In this document: piece after piece, positions 13,743 through 17,760 of the stretch | Numbering within the stretch: position 1 is the first letter of the stretch | How the letters are laid out: each line of letters opens with the position of its first letter | Assembly: GCA_009927565.1 (NCBI GenBank) | Contig: RFMT01000048.1 | Coordinates: 1 to 17,760, forward strand | Length of the DNA: 17,760 bases | DNA from: Acidimicrobiia bacterium | GTDB lineage: Bacteria; Actinomycetota; Acidimicrobiia; Acidimicrobiales; Ilumatobacteraceae | Direction: 5' to 3' | Notes under the pieces: generated by a model | The model's database searches: none | Seen by the model: the letters and a program-made list of their open reading frames with translations, nothing else | What the model was told of the DNA's origin: nothing | Made by a program: the position numbers and the translations under genes

Positions 13743-14249
13743 GTGAGCATTTATTTCGAGTTTGATTCAACCGATGCGTTTACAACTGGGGCTCTCGGCG
13801 AGCCTGGCAAGCGCACTTTTGTTTTGCAAGTTCGTGCCGATGGTCAACGCATCACAATCAAGTGCGAAAAAGAACAAGTTGCAGCGATGTCTGAATATCT
13901 GCGCAAACTTTTGGCTGATGCTCCAGATGTTTCACACCTACCAATCAGCGACGCAATGCAACTTTCACAACCGATTGAACCCGAGTTTGTTCTCGGTACT
14001 GTCGGGCTTGCCTACGACACGATCAGCGATCGCCTGATAATTCAACTTGACGAAATTGAAGTCTTATCCGAAGCTGAAAACGAGATCATCGAACAGGACA
14101 TGTCTCGAGTTCGTGCCCACATCACCCGTGGTCAGGCTGCGGCATTTTGTAAACATGCCGATGAAGTCGTTTCGTCGGGTCGACCATCGTGCGTTTTTTG
14201 TGGCCGGCCGATCAACAAAGATGGCCATTTGTGTCCACGCATGAACTAG
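13743..14249 (+). CDS. DUF3090 family protein (SCO1665-like) with C-terminal zinc ribbon
   Basis: Conserved actinobacterial protein of unknown function, 168 aa. The N-terminal part has the family pattern: YFEFDSTDAFTTGALGEPG, then KRTFVLQVRADGQRITIKCEKEQV. Further on are EPEFVLGTVGLAYD and an acidic stretch with LIIQLDEIEVL. The C-terminus carries C150-x2-C153-x8-H162-x-C164 (CVFCGRPINKDGHLCPR), a probable zinc ribbon reminiscent of rubredoxin-type knuckles. I chose GTG 13743 because the family homology begins there and it lies 7 nt after the phosphomutase stop; GTG 13704 would add 13 unrelated residues overlapping that gene. Its stop overlaps the next gene's probable GTG start by 19 nt. It may be an adaptor or nucleic-acid/protein-binding partner within the trio; that is speculation. 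Confidence 0.88.
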   Translation: MSIYFEFDSTDAFTTGALGEPGKRTFVLQVRADGQRITIKCEKEQVAAMSEYLRKLLADAPDVSHLPISDAMQLSQPIEPEFVLGTVGLAYDTISDRLIIQLDEIEVLSEAENEIIEQDMSRVRAHITRGQAAAFCKHADEVVSSGRPSCVFCGRPINKDGHLCPRMN

Positions 14250-14947
14250 ACGTTGCCAAACAACTTAATTTTCTGCTGCGCGGCGAAATTTCTGTCGTAA
14301 TGCGCATGCCTTACAGCAGCAACGCCACATATTTGGTGTCACTTGATCTTGACGACAAAACGATCCAAGCAATTTATAAACCAATGCGTGGCGAGCGGCC
14401 TCTATGGGATTTCGCACCTGGCCTTCACCGCCGTGAAGTCGCTGCTTATCAACTTTCGGAGGCGATGGGTTTGGGTTGCGTGCCACCAACCGTGTTGCGC
14501 GACGGCCCACATGGAGAAGGTTCAGTGCAACTGCTAATCGAGTCTGATCCAGACGAGCACTATTTTACGATTTTCGAACAACGCCAAGATTTGCACGATC
14601 AATTTCGTGCGATGTGTGCGTTCGATATTTTGGCCAACAATACCGACCGCAAATCGGGCCATGTTCTTGTCGACAAGAACTCACATGTTTGGGGCATCGA
14701 CCATGGAGTTTGCTTTTCTGAAGACTTCAAGTTGCGTACCGTCATCTGGGAGTTCGGCGGCGAAAAAATTGCACAAGATCTACTGGCAAAAATCGAACCG
14801 CTGACTCAAACCGTGCCACTCGCAGTCGCCACTCTGCTCAGCGAGCAAGAAGTTGTTGCAATTACCGAGCGTGCGAAATGGCTATTTGATGGCGCGCAGT
14901 TTCCGATTGACCCCTCCGGCCGCCACTACCCCTGGCCCCTCGTCTAA
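14231..14947 (+). CDS. SCO1664 family protein, PI3/PI4-kinase-like fold
   Basis: Conserved actinobacterial protein of about 238 aa with distant likeness to phosphatidylinositol 3/4-kinases and HipA-type kinases. RMPYSSNATYLV (25-36) would be the glycine-loop strand, and K50 in AIYKP is a candidate ATP lysine. A later acid is E69 in RREVAAYQLSE. The catalytic loop candidate is FDILANNTDRKSGHVLV (131-147) with D139, and WGIDHGVCF with D157 resembles the metal-binding DFG. The start is taken as GTG 14231, overlapping the DUF3090 gene by 19 nt; ATG 14189 would give 14 extra residues and a 61-nt overlap. A kinase or AMP-transferase activity is inferred from these motifs and the substrate is unknown. 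It closes the phosphomutase-DUF3090-kinase cluster. Confidence 0.87.
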   Translation: MSTHELDVAKQLNFLLRGEISVVMRMPYSSNATYLVSLDLDDKTIQAIYKPMRGERPLWDFAPGLHRREVAAYQLSEAMGLGCVPPTVLRDGPHGEGSVQLLIESDPDEHYFTIFEQRQDLHDQFRAMCAFDILANNTDRKSGHVLVDKNSHVWGIDHGVCFSEDFKLRTVIWEFGGEKIAQDLLAKIEPLTQTVPLAVATLLSEQEVVAITERAKWLFDGAQFPIDPSGRHYPWPLV

Positions 14948-14958
14948 CTAAAAAATTA

Positions 14959-14994
14959 AAATTCGATCTACGCGCGAAGTCTGCGCGAGAATTT
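14959..14994. terminator. Possible bidirectional terminator between convergent SCO1664-type and etfA genes
   Basis: AAATTC (14959-14964) pairs with GAATTT (14989-14994), and inside it CGCGC (14971-14975) pairs with GCGCG (14983-14987) around a 7-nt loop, with an unequal internal bulge. On the minus strand T-rich sequence follows after etfA. Position between two convergent genes supports the call; the imperfect stem limits it. Confidence 0.38.
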
Positions 14995-15961
14995 ATGAGC
15001 GGGACTTGAGGGCTTCGATGAGTTTTGGCAAGACTTTGTGCACGTCACCGACAATGCCGAGGTCGGCGATGCCAAAAATCGGTGCTTCTTTGTCTTTGTT
15101 GATCGCGATGATGTTCTTTGAGCCCTTCATGCCGACCATGTGCTGGGTAGCGCCTGAAATGCCAGCTGCAATGTAAACACTCGGCTTCACAACTTTGCCG
15201 GTCTGACCGACTTGATATGAATAAGGCACCCAACCCGCGTCAACGATTGCGCGCGATGCACCAGGTGCACCTTTGAGAATTTTTGCAAGATCTTCGATCA
15301 ACGAATAGTTGCCGGCCTCACCAAGACCGCGACCACCTGAAACTACGACTGCTGCTTCGTCGAGTTTTGGCCCAGATGATTGTTCAGTGTGGACTGCAAC
15401 AACTTTTGCGCCACCTTGTTTGCCAAGATCTGGCACCACGACTGCAACAACCTCAGGCGAACTTGCACCTGCAGGCTCGGCGGCAAAACTCTTCGGACGG
15501 AACGACACCAAATGCGGACCTTGTCCACTAAACGCAGTTGCCACCAAAACGTTGCCACCAAAAATTGGTGTAGTTGCGACAACACCATCTGCCGAGTCGG
15601 CGATGTCGATGTTGTTGGTCAAAACCGTGCGATTGAGTTTCACCGAAAGACGCGCCATTGTGTCACGACCCTCATAGTTTTGCGGAAACATAATTACGTC
15701 GGGCGTGTCACCAGAGTCGATAACAGATTTCATTGCCGCTGAAAGTGCGACGCCCGGCAACTTGCCAGCCAAGTCACCAGTTGCATAAACCTTCGTTGCC
15801 CCGTATTCACCGAGCGAGGCAGCAATTGCGCTTGCATCTCCGCCGACAAATGCGGTGACTTTGCTTGACAACGATCGCGCTTTAGTAAGCAGTTCGAGTG
15901 TGCCAGTTGTTGCGGCACCACCAGAAGCTTGTGCGAAAACCCAAATGTTATTGATTGTCAT
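14993..15961 (-). CDS. etfA: Electron transfer flavoprotein subunit alpha
   Basis: FAD-carrying subunit of the ETF heterodimer, which collects electrons from acyl-CoA dehydrogenases and hands them to ETF-quinone oxidoreductase or another acceptor. 322 aa. The N-terminal alpha/beta domain (1 to about 195) is followed by the FAD domain with VVSGGRGLG (206-214), DAGWVPYSYQVGQTGK (241-256), the GISGATQHMVGM strand-turn (267-278), IIAINKD (284-290) and a final FGIADLGIVGD. These are the conserved FAD-binding segments. The ATG 15959-15961 is 19 nt after the etfB stop, with an AGG-type weak ribosome binding site, so the two form one operon. Classical (not bifurcating) ETF is the simplest reading; nothing nearby encodes a bifurcation partner. 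The acyl-CoA dehydrogenase at 9056-10297 is a plausible electron donor. Confidence 0.95.
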   Translation of the reverse strand: MTINNIWVFAQASGGAATTGTLELLTKARSLSSKVTAFVGGDASAIAASLGEYGATKVYATGDLAGKLPGVALSAAMKSVIDSGDTPDVIMFPQNYEGRDTMARLSVKLNRTVLTNNIDIADSADGVVATTPIFGGNVLVATAFSGQGPHLVSFRPKSFAAEPAGASSPEVVAVVVPDLGKQGGAKVVAVHTEQSSGPKLDEAAVVVSGGRGLGEAGNYSLIEDLAKILKGAPGASRAIVDAGWVPYSYQVGQTGKVVKPSVYIAAGISGATQHMVGMKGSKNIIAINKDKEAPIFGIADLGIVGDVHKVLPKLIEALKSRS

Positions 15962-15980
15962 ATTTGTTTGCCTTTTGCTC

Positions 15981-16757
15981 TCAGATCAGTTTCAAATTTT
16001 CGAGGAACGCAACAATTTTGCCAAATGCTTCACCGTCGTCTTCGATGACCTGTCCGGCTTTGCGGGCTTCGGCTTGTGTCACGCTGACGATTTTTTGTCC
16101 GGCGGCTGCCCAACCAGTCGGCGTAACAGCAAGGTCGCCTGCCGTCACAACATCGAGCGGTTTTTTCTTGGCATCCATGATGCCCTTGAAACTTGGGTAG
16201 CGAGGCTCAACAACACCGGCAGTAACGCTGATGACTGCCGGCAAAGTGCACTCGACTTCGTCGTAACCCGATTCGCTCTGACGATCAACTTTCAAAACTG
16301 AGCCTTCAACTTTTACTTTCTTGGCGAAAGTTACTGAAGGCAAGCCAAGGCATTCTGCAATTTGCTCAGGCACCGTGCCGGTGTAACCATCTGAAGATTC
16401 AGTGCCGGCAATAATTAAGTCTGCACCACCGAGTTTGTTAACTGCCGCAGCCAAAACTTTTGCGGTGGTCAATGCATCTGAACCGGCGAGAGCAGGATCG
16501 CTCACTAATAATCCCTTTACTGCACCCATCGCCAATGCGGTGCGCATGCCAGATGTTTCACCATTCGGTGCCATCGACACAACATAAACTTCGCCCGACC
16601 CGGCTGTGGCAACGAGTTGCAATGCCATTTCAACGCCGTAAGCGTCTGACTCATCGAGAATTAATTTTCCGTCACGCTTGAGCGCGTGAGTTGTGGCGTC
16701 AAGCGCCCCCGGACTGGCTGGATCTGGAATCTGCTTTACGCATACGACGATATTCAT
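15981..16757 (-). CDS. etfB: Electron transfer flavoprotein subunit beta
   Basis: Partner of EtfA in the ETF heterodimer, 258 aa; it holds the AMP-binding domain. The N-terminus MNIVVCVKQIPDP is diagnostic. The nucleotide-binding region ADLIIAGTESSDGYTGTVPEQIAE lies at about 112-135, and the ETF-beta signature VVEPRYPSFKGIMDAKKKPL at about 182-201. I set the start at ATG 16757 because family homology begins there; upstream in-frame codons would add 11 unrelated residues. Only a weak GAAG precedes it. It is the first gene of etfBA and is divergent from the lipid-kinase gene across 71 bp, which contains a duplicated TACCGTTAAT element. Confidence 0.95.
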   Translation of the reverse strand: MNIVVCVKQIPDPASPGALDATTHALKRDGKLILDESDAYGVEMALQLVATAGSGEVYVVSMAPNGETSGMRTALAMGAVKGLLVSDPALAGSDALTTAKVLAAAVNKLGGADLIIAGTESSDGYTGTVPEQIAECLGLPSVTFAKKVKVEGSVLKVDRQSESGYDEVECTLPAVISVTAGVVEPRYPSFKGIMDAKKKPLDVVTAGDLAVTPTGWAAAGQKIVSVTQAEARKAGQVIEDDGEAFGKIVAFLENLKLI

Positions 16758-16769
16758 GGCTTCTATTCT

Positions 16770-16830
16770 TACCGTTAATAACGCATACAACCACGCGAAA
16801 ATCTGAACTTGAAACGCTGATACCGTTAAT
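16770..16830. repeat. Pair of 10-bp direct repeats between etfB and the lipid-kinase gene
   Basis: TACCGTTAAT occurs at 16770-16779 and again at 16821-16830, 51 bp apart start to start (about five helical turns). The first copy lies 13 bp upstream of etfB; the second overlaps the start codon of the lipid kinase. This could be a shared regulator site or chance; neither copy is itself a palindrome. Confidence 0.4.
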
Positions 16831-17752
16831 GATCTTGCAGATCTTGCTTATTGTGAACTCGTTCGCATCTTCGGTTAATCCAAGAAATACCGTTGCAGTG
16901 CACCAATACCTGGCTCGCCACCACAGCGTGCAGGTCGTCGAGACCAACGAACGGGGTCATGCCACGCGCTTCGCACAAGACGCGGCCACTCGCGGGGTCG
17001 AATTAGTCGTTGCATTTGGCGGCGACGGCACACTCAACGAGGTCGCAACGGGCCTCGCCGGCAGCAACACGGCCTTGATGATGTTGCCCGGCGGATCAAC
17101 GAACGTGTTCGTGCGCAGCCTCGGGGCTACGAATGACCCGATCGTTGCATTGCAACAGTTCAGTTCTGGTCTCGATCACAACAACATTCATCCGATTAGT
17201 TTGGGACGAGCCAACGGGCGTTACTTCTGTTTTCATGCCGGCATTGGTTTCGACGCTGCGGTTGTCGAACTTGTCGAGAGACGTGCCTCGCTGAAGCGGA
17301 TTATTGGTCAGCCGTTGTTTGGTCTCGCGACCATGCAAGCCTGGTGCGGCGGTTACGACAGAAAATATCCGCACTTCAGCGTCGAGATTGACGGGGAAAA
17401 AATTCCGAACGGATACTTCACGGTCGTTTTAAATTCAAACCCGTATACATATGTTGGCAAAATGCCCGTCAATCTCTCGACCGCCGCGTCTATCGACAAA
17501 AAGTTGGTTGCCGTAACTTTCAGAAAGTTGACGACGTCACTTATGGCGCGCACGATTTTGCAGTCGGTGCGCAGCGATCAGATCAGCGCATCACCCGGCA
17601 TCGACATTCACACCGAAGTTGAAAATGTGAAAATCAATTTCGCCACTCCGTTTCCGTATCAACTCGATGGTGACTACCTTGGCGAACAAACTTCGCTGCA
17701 CATCGAGCATTGCCCCGACGCCCTTCGCCTCGTCAAACCAATAATCGTCTAG
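16829..17752 (+). CDS. Diacylglycerol kinase family lipid kinase
   Basis: Soluble or membrane-associated lipid kinase of the DAGK/sphingosine-kinase superfamily, 307 aa, which would phosphorylate diacylglycerol or a related lipid. The ATP-binding motif GGDGTLNE is at 64-71, followed by LPGGSTNVFVRSLG (86-99), where the usual GTxND is GSTNV as in mycobacterial-type relatives. A C-terminal beta-sandwich runs from about HPISLGRANGRYF through GIGFDAAVVE to QLDGDYLG, with the family's conserved DG. I set the start at ATG 16829 because the first beta strand LQILLIVN begins there; the frame is open further upstream into etfB without similarity. No Shine-Dalgarno is visible. The lipid substrate is not identifiable from the sequence. 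Confidence 0.9.
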   Translation: MILQILLIVNSFASSVNPRNTVAVHQYLARHHSVQVVETNERGHATRFAQDAATRGVELVVAFGGDGTLNEVATGLAGSNTALMMLPGGSTNVFVRSLGATNDPIVALQQFSSGLDHNNIHPISLGRANGRYFCFHAGIGFDAAVVELVERRASLKRIIGQPLFGLATMQAWCGGYDRKYPHFSVEIDGEKIPNGYFTVVLNSNPYTYVGKMPVNLSTAASIDKKLVAVTFRKLTTSLMARTILQSVRSDQISASPGIDIHTEVENVKINFATPFPYQLDGDYLGEQTSLHIEHCPDALRLVKPIIV

Positions 17753-17760
17753 AAACTTTT

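Noticed and set aside
1..17760. Search for tRNA, rRNA, CRISPR arrays, insertion sequences, prophage genes, toxin-antitoxin pairs or defence systems
   Set aside because: No cloverleaf, regular repeat array, transposase, integrase or paired small toxin genes could be recognised; the window is almost filled by housekeeping-type genes.

Overview
This 17.8-kb window reads as chromosomal core DNA of a high-G+C-lineage Gram-positive (Actinobacteria/Actinomycetota), probably of the Acidimicrobiia type. The base composition looks only moderately GC-rich, roughly half by eye. The placement is inferred from gene content: the MSMEG_4193-type phosphomutase / DUF3090 / SCO1664 trio (typical of actinobacteria), an F420 hydrogenase/dehydrogenase beta-subunit-like flavoprotein, a family-5 (UdgB-type) uracil-DNA glycosylase, a mycobacterial-style diacylglycerol kinase and several GTG starts. 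I see no rRNA, tRNA, CRISPR, IS element or phage gene. No gene-free stretch exceeds about 135 bp.

Layout. (1) 1-3342, minus strand: a peptide/nickel-type ABC importer. The order is solute-binding protein, a strong hairpin terminator, permease 1, permease 2; permease 2 runs off the left edge. The binding-protein gene has a textbook promoter (TTGACA-17-TAGCGT). (2) 3423-3884: a GatB/YqeY-domain protein on the minus strand, divergent from an oxidative-folding pair at 3964-5138 (DsbB/BdbC-like quinone reductase plus a membrane-anchored thioredoxin-fold protein with a CPHC active site). (3) 5157-7775: a znuABC-type zinc importer behind a perfect 15-bp Zur/Fur-like palindrome placed over the znuA promoter. 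(4) 7789-8729: ogt and mgsA, divergent with start codons only 2 bp apart. (5) 8733-10297, minus: an acyl-CoA dehydrogenase followed by a DUF805 membrane protein. (6) 10381-12371, plus: an iron-sulfur FrhB-like oxidoreductase and a TauE/SafE permease. (7) 12374-13042, minus: uracil-DNA glycosylase. (8) 13085-14947, plus: the phosphomutase / DUF3090 / SCO1664 trio, tightly packed. (9) 14993-16757, minus: etfB-etfA. (10) 16829-17752, plus: a diacylglycerol/sphingosine kinase-type lipid kinase.

How the parts fit. The acyl-CoA dehydrogenase would pass electrons to the ETF encoded 5 kb away. The DsbB-like and CPHC proteins form a thiol-oxidation couple that could serve exported proteins such as the adjacent ZnuA. 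The trio at 13085-14947 is the most interesting functional unknown: a histidine phosphatase, a zinc-ribbon protein and a PI3/PI4-kinase-like protein look like an undescribed phosphoryl-transfer system.

A recurrent expression signal is visible. Four genes that begin transcription units (znuA, mgsA, the FrhB-like gene, the UDG gene) have a TAnnnT hexamer exactly 6 nt before the start codon and no usable Shine-Dalgarno, as expected for leaderless mRNAs. Others (ogt, the acyl-CoA dehydrogenase, the binding protein) have clear ribosome binding sites. All functional calls come from reading the sequence; no database search was run.
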